From Oncomelania hupensis (lineage: Eukaryota; Mollusca; Gastropoda; Littorinimorpha; Pomatiopsidae), in contig CM072525.1 of assembly GCA_036898135.1 (NCBI GenBank), positions 24,071,992 to 24,135,991 of the forward strand: a stretch of 64,000 nt of DNA, in the 5' to 3' direction. This document shows, piece by piece, positions 25,198 through 36,664 of the stretch (the stretch's first letter is position 1; each line of letters begins with the position of its first letter). The notes beneath the pieces are model-generated. The model made no database searches, was not told where the DNA came from, and saw nothing but the letters and a program-made list of their open reading frames with translations. Made by a program: the position numbers and the translations under genes.

Positions 25198-25494
25198 CTG
25201 TATGCAGCACGGGAGATCGTCAAACAATGCTGTATGAGTTATGATGGCCTGATTCATTCATTGATTTACTTACTTAATTCTATACAGATTTCTTTATTTA
25301 TATATAAGCTTATAATTAATATACATCAATCAATTTTCATTAATTCAGCAAAAATAAAGTCAACTGAAATGAACCATGCAATGTTGTACATTTTTCTTTC
25401 CATGTTGACCCAACATAAAACTTAAAACGGGTGTTTGACATTCCAGAGGTTTATCTTGTGATGCCTATGGAGCAGCTTTTTTTGTGCCGTTCAT

Positions 25495-25628
25495 TGTTTT
25501 TTAATGTAATTCCCCATCCCCCCTTTTCCCCTTTTTTGGCAAAAATGCCCCCTGGGCTATGAGCCTTGTTTCATGCTTTAATTATATGTGATTTTGCTAA
25601 TAAAAGGACAAAGTTCCAAAGTTCCAAT
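25495..25628 (+). mobile_element. Retroelement 3' end of unknown family, copy 1
   Basis: CCCCCTGGGCTATGAGCCTT and AATAAAAGGACAAAGTTCC, then a repeated CAAAGTTC tail. A matching end is at 34065-34140. Confidence 0.4.
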
Positions 25629-25872
25629 CAAACATTAAGTGCTGTTCTAGTTAGGTTGCTTTCAATATGCTAATTTGTTTTTTGAAAGTGTTTTGTTTTG
25701 TTTTAAAGTTTACACAACTAACTAACTGACGAGCTGTCTACTTAAGTGAATGAATGAATGAATGAATAAGTAAATACATAAATGAATTAAATTTTACAAA
25801 AATAATACACACTATGATTATACAGGAAAATAAGGGCGTTTTATATAGGAGGAACACACGTAAAAAAATCGT

Positions 25873-26007
<135 letters not shown>

Positions 26008-26086
26008 CACTGCAAAGACCATGGTCTTGTGATAAAAGAGCTGTTGGTGTGTATTCCAATAGCGCACTTCTCCTTAAAGCCACCAT

Positions 26087-26616
26087 CAGGGATGTTGCTA
26101 GGAAATTTTTTCTTCTGCGATTTGGCCGAAACAGCCGTGAAACTTTCGGCTTTTTACAGAAAGTTTCGGCTCTCTCTTCCAAAGCAGTCTCACGTGTTTT
26201 TTTGACTAGATTCACTACGTTAACATGCACTCTCCACCTCCATATATTAAAGGTGTTCTGTGGATGCATATCTTTGTAATAAAACATGATTTTAAGAGCA
26301 TGATTTTAAGAGCATAAGAACAATTAAAAAAATAAATTCATTTTCTTAAATTTTAGACACACAAAAGCAATAAAATGTTTAGACTGTCCCTTGACATACC
26401 ACAATACTGTCAGAGTTTCTGGGTTTAACCTTAGTAATTATCGAATCCTCACCTAAACTGCAAGCGTACAGCACAGTAATATCGCAAAATGGACAAAATT
26501 GAGCCGATTCACCCGTGAAAACTTCGGCTCGGCGAGCCGACATGACTGACAGTTTATCGGCTTTTTTATAAAAATTTCGGCTAAAAGCCGAAGATCCGAC
26601 CCAAACGACATCCCTG
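26087..26616. mobile_element. Non-autonomous DNA transposon with CAGGGATGT ends
   Basis: Ends CAGGGATGTTGC and GACATCCCTG, flanked by CACCAT on both sides (26081-26086 and 26617-26622). The interior repeats the TTTCGGCT/AGCCGAAA motif in both orientations. No transposase ORF. It lies in engrailed intron 2. The superfamily is not settled: the ends look hAT-like, but the duplication is 6 bp. Confidence 0.7.
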
Positions 26617-26694
26617 CACCATGCTCAAAGCACATACCAAACACACACACACTAACACAAATACACACAAACACCCCCTCCCCCACACGCACAT

Positions 26695-26734
<40 letters not shown>

Positions 26735-26764
26735 TAATTTCCCGCCGCTCTGTTTCTTTTACAG

Positions 26765-26965
26765 GTGAAGATTTGGTTTCAAAACAAACGAGCCAAGCTG
26801 AAGAAGGGTTGTGGGGTTCGAAACCCCTTGGCTCAGCTGCTGATGGAGGAAGGCCTGTATAACCACTCCACAATCGTCGTCCGAGACGACGACGACACCA
26901 CCATCACCCCCACCAATGGCAACACGAGCGACAACGTCCGCGGCAACAGTCAAACGGCCGAATAG
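26765..26965 (+). CDS. en: Engrailed exon 3 (homeodomain recognition helix, EH5, C-terminus)
   Basis: Third and last coding exon, residues 440-505 and a TAG stop at 26963-26965. It follows TTTCTTTTACAG, and its first codon GTG is Val45 of the homeodomain, not a start. The recognition helix [14 protein letters not shown] carries the invariant W48, F49, N51 and R53 and the Gln50 typical of Engrailed DNA binding. EH5 follows at about residues 454-475 ([20 protein letters not shown]). The tail after it is short and acidic/Thr-Asn-rich (RDDDDTT...). V45 and L56 replace the isoleucines usual in engrailed proteins, which is conservative. The three exons sum to 1,518 nt, exactly 506 codons including the stop, supporting the gene model. 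Confidence 0.96.
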   Translation: MKIWFQNKRAKLKKGCGVRNPLAQLLMEEGLYNHSTIVVRDDDDTTITPTNGNTSDNVRGNSQTAE

Positions 26966-27067
26966 TGATGTTAGAAAAATAATCTATCGTGTGATTTTTA
27001 TACTGTGTGACACTTGTTTTTGGCGTTGGTACGCATACATTAATTATTAAGACATTGGTGATAATGT

Positions 27068-27110
<43 letters not shown>

Positions 27111-27117
27111 AAATAAA
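26966..27117 (+). other. Engrailed 3' UTR start and a weak poly(A) signal candidate
   Basis: AATAAA at 27112-27117 lies 147 bp after the stop, but inside a GAT/AATA microsatellite, so it may be incidental. Further AATAAA motifs occur at about 29406 and 30080; the true 3' end could be farther downstream. Confidence 0.25.
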
Positions 27118-27137
27118 TAATAATAATAATAATAATT

Positions 27138-27191
<54 letters not shown>

Positions 27192-27204
27192 ACGATACTA
27201 ACAG

Positions 27205-27360
27205 GCGCACTTTCTTTGATCGAACTTAAAGCGCGCCGTTCTGAAGATATCACTATTAGTATTACAGAAGTCTGAATAGAAATCAATTTTTATTTTTGAT
27301 ACTTTAGATAGACCGCATCCAATGAGCCAAAAAACTCCACCTTCGGGGAAGACAATCCGA
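27205..27360 (-). mobile_element. Degenerate SINE family A tail
   Basis: Minus-strand order of a GCGCGCTTTAAG tail, a TAATAGTGATA block and an ACTTTAG/CGGATG-like stretch resembles family A, adjoining the (CTA)n tract. Diverged. Confidence 0.35.
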
Positions 27361-27454
27361 TAGAGTGCGCCTAGGGTAGCGTACTTCCGGTAGTAAATAG
27401 GCCTACATGATCGAGCCCCTTGTAATAACTGTACACCGTGTTGCGTCACGCCAT

Positions 27455-27653
27455 GTGAGGCCGGGTAGCTCAGTTGGTAAGAGCGTCTTGCTAGTAACCG
27501 AAAGGTCGCTGGTTCGAATCCCGGATTGGTCAACGTGTGATCATATTATTTTCCCCTTTACCAACAACTGGCCCGCTGGTGTCAGTATAAATCGGTCCAG
27601 TAGTCACCTATATGCGAAAGTGTCGTATGACTATAATCTACAAACAACAACAA
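27455..27653 (+). mobile_element. tRNA-Thr-like SINE (family C), complete with 11-bp TSD
   Basis: 199-bp element flanked by CGTCACGCCAT (27444-27454 and 27654-27664). The head at 27456-27530 folds roughly as a tRNA: acceptor GGCCGGG, D arm GCTC AGTTGGTAA GAGC, anticodon loop CTAGTAA (AGT, Thr) on a weak stem, and box B GGTTCGAATCC. The poor stems and the attached body (CGTGTGATCATATTATT..., then GTCAGTATAAATCGG) ending in (CAA)n show it is a SINE, not a tRNA gene. A near-identical copy is at 54527-54728. Confidence 0.85.
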
Positions 27654-27741
27654 CGTCACGCCATCTGCTGGAGTACCGAACTCTATAAAAAATTTGTTAT
27701 TATTAATATATATTATATGACAAGACTATTAAAAAAATATT

Positions 27742-28370
27742 ATGTATGATTTCAGAGTTGAGTCGTATGATCGAAATGACAACTTTGGCAAAGGAGACAT
27801 AGCAACACCGGAGTTCAAAATGGAGTTACCACCTATCACTAACTACAAAGACTTGCATATAGAAGTACATATACCTAACATCAGCACAGAGCAGGTCGCA
27901 GCCTTTTTGAATCCCATGAGCAAAGATATAGACAAAAAAGCTAAAGATTTGTACCAGAACAAATATGTCAATTATGTTAGAGCTTGCATCCAGTCATCAG
28001 TTACTTACATTCATGCTGAAGTTCGGGCTGAAATGAAAACTGGTCTTATGTACAAAGTTGACATTTCTTTGACAAAAAAAGGAACAGTTTTGGAATGTCA
28101 GTGTGAATACGCTGCAGGCATGGGGCATTCTGCACACTGTAAGCATGTAAGATGTGTCTTGCTCGGCCTGACAGACTTTTCACAAAATAAATCGTTTGTC
28201 GTACTGACAACATGTACATAATCACTCCAAATTTTCACCAAGCAAAAAAACATTTGGGGTCGCCTATGAAAGCTGAAGATATATAATATACCGACATCAA
28301 AAAAGACTTAAAACTGTAGATTTTGATCCACGACCTGAACATGGAAGTACGCGACTATTGGCGCACCTAT
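27742..28370 (+). pseudogene. SWIM-type zinc finger protein fragment, frame-broken
   Basis: An open stretch to 28221 (159 codons) ends in a CxC...CxH pattern (CQC EYAAGMGHSAH CKH), the SWIM zinc-binding signature, followed by the hydrophobic helix usual after it. SWIM domains occur in transposon-derived and nucleic-acid-binding proteins; multicopy animal families of this kind are known. After the stop, coding-like sequence resumes in another frame (NFHQAKKHLGSPMKAED, then DFDPRPEHG near 28320), so the copy looks frameshifted and dead. TTTCAG at 27750-27755 could be an acceptor, which would make the real exon start 27756 rather than the ATG. No 5' exon was found; it sits alone about 0.8 kb after engrailed. 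The family name is uncertain. Confidence 0.55.
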
Positions 28371-28434
28371 CGGCTGAACATTTGCATATTCAAGGGAAAT
28401 AATTTTAATATTTTGGCCCATTCCATTATTTAGG

Positions 28435-28500
28435 GATGGAGAGAACCGGAGTACTCGGAGAAAATCCTCGAAGTCCTGAGAAGTCTAGCACTTAAGTCAC
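28435..28500 (-). mobile_element. SINE family A body fragment
   Basis: Reverse complement has ACTTCGAGGATTTTCTCC and ACTCCGGTTCTCTCC, the family A body, without head or tail. Confidence 0.4.
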
Positions 28501-29189
28501 GTAAGTTCAGCATAACTGAGGACAACATCGTACTGGGTGGACTAGTTAAACTGTATTAATTTTGGACTGACGGATAATTACAGATAAGAGAACAACGAAG
28601 TTTAATAAGGGACATCGTTTCGTCGAACTAAAGTTGAACACAATTAATTGTACTTAGTTTGAACACAAACGAAACTATCCTGCTCCCGCGTCGATATCAT
28701 TGCCGTACTTATAAATTAAGCGAAGACCTATTGTTATTTTATAGTTCTAAAGCCCTTGCTATAGTATAAGATTGGTTAAAAATCAAAATGAAGTGTAAAA
28801 ACAGAATAAAAATGGTGAAAATATTAGAGGAAATATTTGACTATTTATACAGCCATTCACTGTACATTGTTATCCTAATATATTTTGTATAAATATAAAA
28901 TGAAAAAAAAAGAATTTGTTTATAAACACTTTTTCTGAATCTTTTTGTTTTCTTGGTTGAAGGAGGAGAGGAAAGGCAGGAGTGGGTCAGGGTGGGTGAT
29001 GGAGGGGTAGCGCGGTACCGGAGAGTGGAACAAATAGACCGATTCATGAGTAGATATGTTTTAAAAAACCCACCTCCTTTGTGATATATTTTATACTTGT
29101 TTTGTACATTTATTAATTTTTTTATGTACACAGTTTTCGAGGTGGGTTTGAAGTCCCGCTGTATGTATAGACACAAATTAATTTTGTTA

Positions 29190-29620
29190 AAAGATGTCAA
29201 ATCATTCAAATGTATTTCCATACACACAGACACATAGCTGAAAATCAGGATTTTCACAATTGGCATTTTTTGTGAAGATGCTATGACTAATTGGCTTTAT
29301 CATGAAATTTTTTTTAAAGCAAAAATGCAAACATGGAATGATGGATCACTATTTCAACTATCTGCAAGCAAACATTTATAAAAAAATCGGTTCGGCCAAG
29401 TTTGAAATAAAGCGCAAAAACGTGTTTATAGTATAATTATCTTTAGCGACCGTGATCGACCTCTGAAAAAGAGCAAAGGTGAATGACACCAAAAGGTTCG
29501 ACCGCGGAGAGAGGGGGGGGGGGGGGGGGAAGTGGAGAACAACAGACGGATAGACCTACGTTTGACTCGTTTTCATTCCCGACAATATCAAACTATTTCC
29601 AGATAAGTCGGTAAAAAAAA
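29190..29620 (+). repeat. Diverged dispersed repeat (copy downstream of engrailed)
   Basis: Counterpart of 1060-1620: AATGTATTTCCATACAC, CAACTATCTGCAAGCAAA, AAAATCGGTTCGG, AAAACGTGTTTATAG, CTGAAAAAGAGCAAAG, then CTATTTCCAGATAAGTC. Contains a poly-G tract at 29512-29529. Confidence 0.5.
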
Positions 29621-29948
29621 ATTAGTCAAATCAGTCCGTGAATAAGCCTACATGTAAATGTATTGATTATGTCTCAACGCTCGCAGAGATAAGACTATTC
29701 AATCTGGTTTTAGTAACGTCGCAATATAAATATTATTTATTTCTGTACAATTAATTTAGATGTCTTATATATCATAATTAGATCATGACTGTCTAAAAAA
29801 CACGTGGCTAATGTCTTTTTTGCCCGTTGTTTTAATGTTTTTTCAAACTATTTTATCGTAAGTTCAACAGTCTCGTCTCGTCTGGTCTATTATTAATTCT
29901 ACTCTCCGATATTTAAAAAAATGGTTTTGTTGTTGTTGTTTTTATTGC

Positions 29949-29985
<37 letters not shown>

Positions 29986-30648
29986 CTTCTTCTTCTTCTT
30001 CTTCTTCTTCTTCTTTGTTTGTAAATTTATTTATTGACGTTATTTGTTTGTGTTGGTTATAAATTGTGTTTTGCAAAGTATAATAAAATCTGTCATCAAT
30101 TTATATTTGTTTACAATCAAACATGATCCAGCAAATCTTGATACATTGTTACGGTCATAAAATGTATAAATACTAGTTTATTTGTTTTGTTTTGTTTGTT
30201 TGTTATTTGTAATTGTTGTGTTTACCTGGTAATTTACCAACAATGTTTGCAGCCAAAATGTGCAAATGTTATTTATAATCAAATTGCACATCACTGTTAT
30301 TTTATTAATTAGGTATTTAATTTTAAATGGATTATAATCCTATGTATTTAATTCATGTACCATATAAACATATTTCTATTAATTGTACGACGGCCGAATG
30401 AGAAAATGTGAATCCCATCGAATCTTGTAAATATTCGAAAATATTTTTAGAGTGTACGTTTGCAGCGTATTGCATATATATTTTTATTTTATTTTTTTAA
30501 AGAAAAGAATATAATATTATATAGGATTATCTGTTCTCTTTCGTTCAGTTCAGTTGTTGTTATTGGTGTTGTTTCTAAAAGAACTTTAATTTTTTGTAAT
30601 AATTGTACTTGTTTGGCAGTGGAAGTTTTATGCAATGTTAATATAGCT

Positions 30649-30711
<63 letters not shown>

Positions 30712-31174
30712 TTGTTTTATTTATTTATTGTTTTATTGTTTTATTGTTTTATTTTATAGTGTTAGCTATATATTCATTTTATTACGTGGGATGCGCAAAA
30801 TGTTTTGGAAAGTGTTAGTGTATTGAATTTATTTGCATAACGTCCATTGTTTTCTTCGATCGCGTTTAATTATTTGAATCATGAATTATTATAAAACTAT
30901 TCTCCGGTTGTCATTAGTTTGTTGTTTATTTTGTGATGTCTCAAACTGATTCTTGTTTCAAGACGTGAAAAAGGCCAATGATGATTTTGGTTGTTGTTGT
31001 TGTTTTTTGAAACGATACCTACCATGATGGTTTTGTATGTGTTGCCACGAAGTGTATTAATTTTGTTTGAATATTTTTTTTTAATACCTGCACCTCTGAA
31101 TTAAATTACTTACTTTTTATTTTATTAAATATTGAATAAGCGTTTAAGCGCCAAAATGCAAGTGTTGTTGTGTG

Positions 31175-31975
31175 TGGCTCTGTCTGTTCCTCTCTTTCTA
31201 TTTATCTTTGTCTCTGCCTGCTACTCTATTTCTATGTATCTTGACTGTCCCTCTGTTTCTATGTATCTTTGACTCCGTCTGTCCTTCTGTTTCTATGTAT
31301 ATTTTTCTGTCCCTCTGTTTCTATGTATCTTTGGATCTGCCTGTTACTCTATTTCTATGTATCTTTGACTCCGTCTGTTCTTCTGTTTCTAGGTATCTTT
31401 GTCTGTCCCTCTGTTTCTATGTATCTTTGGCTCTGCGTGTTATTCTATTTCTAGGTGTATCTTTGACTCCGTCTGTCCTTCTGTTTCTAGGTAGCTTTGT
31501 CTGTCACTTTGTTTCTATGTATCTTTGTCTGTCCCTCTGTTTCTATGTATCTTTGTCTGTCCCTCTGTTTCTATGTATTTTTGACTCGGTCTGTCCCTCT
31601 GTTTCTATGTATCTTGGCTCGGTCTGTCCCTCTGTTTCTATGTATCTTTGACTCGGTCTGTCCCTCTGTTTCTATGTATTTTTGACTCGGTCTTTCCTTC
31701 TGTTTCTATGTATCTTTGACTCGGTCTGTCCCTCTGTTTCTATGTATCTTTGACTCGGTCTGTCCTTCTGTTTCTATGTATCTTTGACTCTGTCTGTCCC
31801 TCTGTTTGTGTGTTTGTTTGACTCGGTCTGTCCCTCTGTTTCTATATATCTTTGGCTCGGTCTGTTCCTCTGTTTCTATGGATCTTTGACTCGGCCTGTT
31901 CCTCTGTTTCTATGTATTTTTGGCACTGTCTGTCTTTCTGTTTTATGTATCATTGACTCGGTCTATTTTTCTTAA
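31175..31975 (+). repeat. Minisatellite of about 34-bp units
   Basis: More than 20 units of CTGTCCCTCTGTTTCTATGT plus ATCTTTGACTCGGT, with length variants. All three frames stay open, giving false ORFs rich in Leu, Phe and Ser. Confidence 0.9.
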
Positions 31976-32018
<43 letters not shown>

Positions 32019-32557
32019 AATTAGGTGTCACAGTGTTTGGATGATTTGAGTTTGGAATTTGGGAACAAAAATGAGTGTGTTTGTGTGTGTTTGTTCGAGT
32101 GTGGGTGTGTTCGAGTGTAGGTGTGTTTGTGTGTGTGTTTGTTTATGTGCGCGTTTGTTTGTGTGTGCGTATGTTTGTTTGTATGTTTGTATGCATTTGT
32201 ATGTAGGGGGAGGGGCAGGGAGGAGGGATGGGCTTCCATTCGTCTACCTACCTGTATTTTAAGAGATGGGGAGAGACAAGTGAGAGACTTCGACTTCTAC
32301 AGTTAGAGAAGATAGAGAGAGAGAGAGAGAGAGAGTGAGAGACAGAGACAGACAGACAGACACACAAATAGAGAAGAGAGAAAGACAGAGAGACCTAGAC
32401 AGAGACAGAGAAGTTCAAGAAAACATAATTTAGAAATACTTAACGCTTTGCAATTCTAAACTTTTACATTCATTATTCAAATTGGACGTTCCATCACATA
32501 ACGTGGTAGACTGATCCAGTAGATGCTCCAAAAGAAAATGTCCCATTGACAAGTCAA

Positions 32558-33183
32558 TGTTTTACAAGGCTAGCAAATTGGGACATTTGTCTCTCGGCTT
32601 CTTTCTTCAGACGTTCGTCTTGAAAGCTTTTCCCTTCTCCAATCACTAAACCTGGTGCACTGGGTCCACTGACTAGGGCCTCTATGACAAATATGGGGAA
32701 AATGAAGCAGTTTGTGGTGGTGTAGGAGGAGAGTCCGTCGCAAGTTTCTGCTTTAATTACCAATATTAATTTTTGCGATGGTCAACTGATTTCATCAGCA
32801 CTTTGCAATATATTTGTACAAGAGGCAGTTACATTTTAGGTAGTCAAGAAATTGATGACCCAGTGTCGCAAATGAAGATGGTTTTAATCAGTCATTATTT
32901 CCGTCGTCTCGGGCGGCTGAAGTTAGATATTGCATCGACCAGCACCTTGAGCAGCTCTTGAGCTTAAAACGTGTTATAAACTCGTAAAAACAAACAAACA
33001 AACAAAATAAATAAATAAATAAATAAATAAATAAAGTATTATCCAGTGTCCTTAATTCTTTGTTGATCCTACAACATTGGAAACATGTAATGCAGGCATT
33101 GGACTGTTTGTACCACGTTTTCAGCGCTTCTGCAACTTCATCCATTGAGGGGTACACATGTTGCGCTGTAGCATTCAGGTAGC
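32558..33183 (-). other. Two coding-like blocks of unknown identity
   Basis: On the minus strand a block at 33183-33045 follows a possible TTTGCAG acceptor and reads GYLNATAQHVYPSMDEVAEAL..., with a Cys pair (CITCFQCC). A second block at about 32695-32558 follows TTTGTCATAG and ends in a charged helix (SFQDERLKKEAERQMSQF) and a stop. A (TTTA)n tract and a SINE tail separate them. The amino-acid mix looks less random than the neighbours, but I recognise no family. It could be a gene remnant, a transposon remnant or chance. Confidence 0.2.
32908..32962 (+). mobile_element. SINE family B tail fragment
   Basis: CGTCTCGGGCGGCTGAAGTT, ATTGCATCGACCAGC and CCTTGAGCAGCTCTTGAGC match the 3' segment of family B. 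Confidence 0.4.
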
Positions 33184-33781
33184 CTGCAAACAACAGCCTC
33201 GCTTTGTATAGAAAACTGAAATTAACAGTGCTCCCCTACCCTTGCAAGGAGGATTGTTTGCTCGTCTGCCCCCAGTAATTACATTGTCTGGAAGAAAACA
33301 GTGTTTTTCTTGTTCAAGAGGTGTTGAGTGAGAGAATCAGAACAAGTTATTCGTCTTCTCGTCTTATCTCTTCTAGAGCTGTTCGTTGTTGTATACTGTA
33401 GGTATAATAGCGTCTTTCTTCTATTCAGATCGTGCTGGGACTTACCCTTTGGTTCAAACGGTTTTCTGTATCTTCCACATGTAGCCTACAATTGGTCGCA
33501 AAGTGTGTGTGAGAGTAAAAGCAGATTTTGCATTTGGTAGATTAACGTCCCCGGACACGTAAGCATATAGGGGACAAGCAGAATAAGTTATTCTTCGTTT
33601 TATAGTTTTAGCAAGGGTTACCCTTGGCTATTTGTCATGTAGACGATACCATCATAAATGTTGGCGTCGACTCTATCTTACACTCCTCCGGTGGTATTAA
33701 TCCCGAAAGCTGTTTCCATTTGCTCTTGATTTGGGCTTTCTTCTAATTTTCCTTTCAAGACTCAAGAAGTAGTCTTAGTTT

Positions 33782-33785
<4 letters not shown>

Positions 33786-33875
<90 letters not shown>

Positions 33876-33880
33876 TTGTA
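33786..33880 (+). repeat. (TC)n tract
   Basis: About 85 bp of pure TC dinucleotides. Confidence 0.95.
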
Positions 33881-34064
33881 TCTATTTCTTTCTCATTCTT
33901 TTTCTCTTCTCCTCACTCTCTTACAGAAGTTTAACTCTTCTTAGCAGTTTGGTTAAACCTTTTACTAGCATCATTAATATTAGGATTAATTTATTTTTAA
34001 GAGTCCAAAAATTTATTACGTAATGAACAATCAGGTTTTTAGAAAAGGTAACTCAACTCAAGCT

Positions 34065-34140
34065 AAACGGTCCCCTGGGTTAGGAGCCTCATTTGAAATT
34101 TGTTGTTTCATCGTTTGTTTGTTTAATAAAAGGACAAAGT
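34065..34140 (+). mobile_element. Retroelement 3' end of unknown family, copy 2
   Basis: GTCCCCTGGGTTAGGAGCC followed by AATAAAAGGACAAAGTTTC, then (TTAA)n. Matches the end at 25495-25628. Confidence 0.4.
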
Positions 34141-34547
34141 TTCTCTTTATTAATTAATTAATTAATTAATTAATTAATTAATTAATTTATTTATTTATTT
34201 CTCTTTCACTCTCTCTTCTGTTTCTTTTTCTCGGTTTCTCCCTCTTTGTTTCTTTCTTTGTCTCTCTTCTTTCTGTGTGTAATAATTCTAAGAATCTGGA
34301 AAGGAAAAAAGTTCAAATTCTTTGCCCCACACTTGCCATTAAACCTAGCACGATGATAATGATGAAATACATTATTAACATGTAAGACCTCCCTGCTGCA
34401 CAAATACAAAGGAAGGGGCGAGAATCGCCATACCTCCAAGGGTAAGAATTATTGCCCTTGAAATTGCTGAAGCCATTCTCACCACATCAGCTCCAACACC
34501 TTCAAGGGGAGAACATCAGCCCTCACATCTTCCAGGAGAAGATAATC

Positions 34548-34645
34548 GCATTGTGAGCCTCGCTGTCACACAACAAATGATTATGCAGCCTCGTTTTCGC
34601 ACAACTAATGATATGCAACCTCAGTCTTCGCACAACTAATCACAC
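34548..34645 (+). repeat. Short tandem repeat, about 31-bp units
   Basis: Three diverged units of the type GCAGCCTCGTTTTCGCACAA plus CTAATGATAT. Confidence 0.6.
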
Positions 34646-34950
34646 GCACAGTTCGTTCGCAACTTGACAGGAAATGACCCCATTCGTTCTCTTCCGGTCT
34701 GAACTGTCTTCTGCCCCGGTCGGAAATGTCGTCTGCTACACGTCGCATTTATCAGTCTGGTGTTCAACGGTGGTGCCGGCTGGGACTGTGGTCATTGGTT
34801 TGAGGAGAGTCATGTTGGTCAGAGGTGAGAAACAACTGGACAACAAGGCAATTTTTCTTCAATGAATACCGCCGACATTGTTTACAAAGTATGCAGGCAC
34901 CACTGAAACTCATGGCTGGCACGGGAGCGTAGTGGTTATACAATTACAAG

Positions 34951-35107
34951 AAATACAATACAATACAACGCAATGCAATGCAATACAATACAATACAATA
35001 CAATACAATACAATACAATACAATACAATACAATGCAATGCAATACAATACAATACAATACAATGCAATACAATACAATACAATACAATACAATACAATA
35101 CAATACA
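34951..35107 (+). repeat. (CAATA)n pentanucleotide tract
   Basis: About 155 bp of CAATA with occasional CAATG units. Confidence 0.95.
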
Positions 35108-35483
35108 ACTTTGTTGTCCTAGAAGAACCAGAAATGTGCCTTTGTCACGCCGTCCACGTAAATAATGACATGAACATTCAACGGGAAAATTGTGCGCAGT
35201 GTCAATCTGCATAAATACAAAATCAAAAATGTGTTCGAAAATACAAAACAGTTAAAACTGAGTTGAATTATTAAAATACATTCTTATAATACCACAACAG
35301 TTAATGCATCGTTTAAAATTGTCTGCAATATAAAGGTAGATGTTCCTGTTTTGAAAAATGTTAGCAAAAGCCAGTCCTGGTAGCAATAGGCTACGTGGTT
35401 GGATGACAATGACATTCGAAGGTTGAACAATCTCACAACAACGACCCCAGTTCACCAAGTTCATTTTATCACACTCTCTCACT

Positions 35484-35489
<6 letters not shown>

Positions 35490-35538
<49 letters not shown>

Positions 35539-35657
35539 CTGTATCGCCTTTTGTATTTATTTGCTTTTTTACGCCTACATGTTTAAATGTATCTTCGCAT
35601 TTGTGCGAATCCTTGTCTTAATGACGTGTAAAGTTAAAGATAATAAATTATCAAAGC

Positions 35658-35731
<74 letters not shown>
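35490..35731 (+). repeat. Two (CT)n tracts
   Basis: Tracts at 35490-35535 and 35659-35731, separated by about 120 bp of ordinary sequence. Confidence 0.9.
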
Positions 35732-35733
<2 letters not shown>

Positions 35734-36050
35734 CCTCGTTTTCAATCGCCATTAAAGTTTTATACTCCAGTTGTTGTATTTCCGTTGACACTGAAAAACA
35801 CTATCATATTGCACGCGGTCGTGGTACAGAGTTGTACGGACAACGATTACTACATAACATTTCTCTCCTTTTTGTTTTTAAAATTTATTCGCCCCTGTCA
35901 CCCTCTGCTACTAATAAGATTTCGCTTTGTAACGTATGGGCGGACGAACAAATCTACTCCCCGTAATACGTGAGCTCACGATCGGACTGCTTGTTCTATA
36001 ATATAATTATACTCTAACGTGGAATACAGTTCTTTCTCGTGTTACAGTAA

Positions 36051-36590
36051 ACCCACCCGGTACACATGGGTCGAAGGCTACCAGAAGCATGTTTTACTTG
36101 TCGCCTCAACAGGCGATAAAGCATGCTCTCATGCTTCAGAGCACTGCTTCCTACACGCTTCAAGCGCTATAGTGACGGAAAAAGCGCAATTTCACTGTAA
36201 ATATATACAGAATGTTGCTCTACCACATTCCGCTCTTTCCGTCTCAAAAACCCAATTGCCTTGTTGGATTCTTAAATTGCATGAAACCAAGTGAGGACAC
36301 TATCCGGCGTCAACAAACAGTTCAAAAACATTGTCAAACGGTTCGTAAAAGACAGTTGACCTAGAAACTAATACAGTTTGACCTAATTCGTCCCCTAGAG
36401 GAGACAAAACTTACATTTTTCTATTTTCATGAGTTCACTGCAGTGAAATTGCGCTTTTTCCGTGACTATAGAGCTTGAAGCGTATAGAAAGCAGTGCTCT
36501 GAAGCATGGGAGCATGCTTTAGGGCCTGTTGAGGCGACAACTTCAGCGTGCTTCTGGTAGCCTTCGACCGATGTGTATCGGGTGGTAAAC
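36051..36590. mobile_element. Foldback element with about 150-bp inverted arms
   Basis: Arm 36051-36199 and arm 36441-36590 are inverted copies (GGTCGAAGGCTACCAGAAGC, AAGCATGCTCTCATGCTTC, AAAAGCGCAATTTCACTG and their complements), with about 240 bp between. No coding seen. Confidence 0.65.
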
Positions 36591-36664
36591 CAGTGCCAAA
36601 CAAAAACTCCTGCCATTAGTGAATACTGCCACAATACAAGGGAAGCGCTGTAAAAGGGTACAGG

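Larger units (their letters stand above)
28371..31170. other. AT-rich region without recognised gene
   Basis: About 2.8 kb with little simple repeat except (GTT)n/(CTT)n at 29932-30014 and (TTTA)n at 30650. Holds the dispersed repeat at 29190. Could include a long engrailed 3' UTR or regulatory DNA; nothing in the sequence proves it. Confidence 0.4.

Noticed and set aside
27456..27530. A tRNA-Thr(AGT) gene
   Set aside because: The acceptor and anticodon stems pair poorly, a second copy exists, and both are attached to the same SINE body with target duplications.
31172..31685. Open frames of up to 159 codons rich in Leu, Phe, Ser and Cys
   Set aside because: They are translations of a 34-bp minisatellite that is open in all three frames.
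36019..36294. A conserved protein, because two ORFs share the same peptide
   Set aside because: The shared peptide is the two inverted arms of one foldback element read in the same sense; no coding signature.
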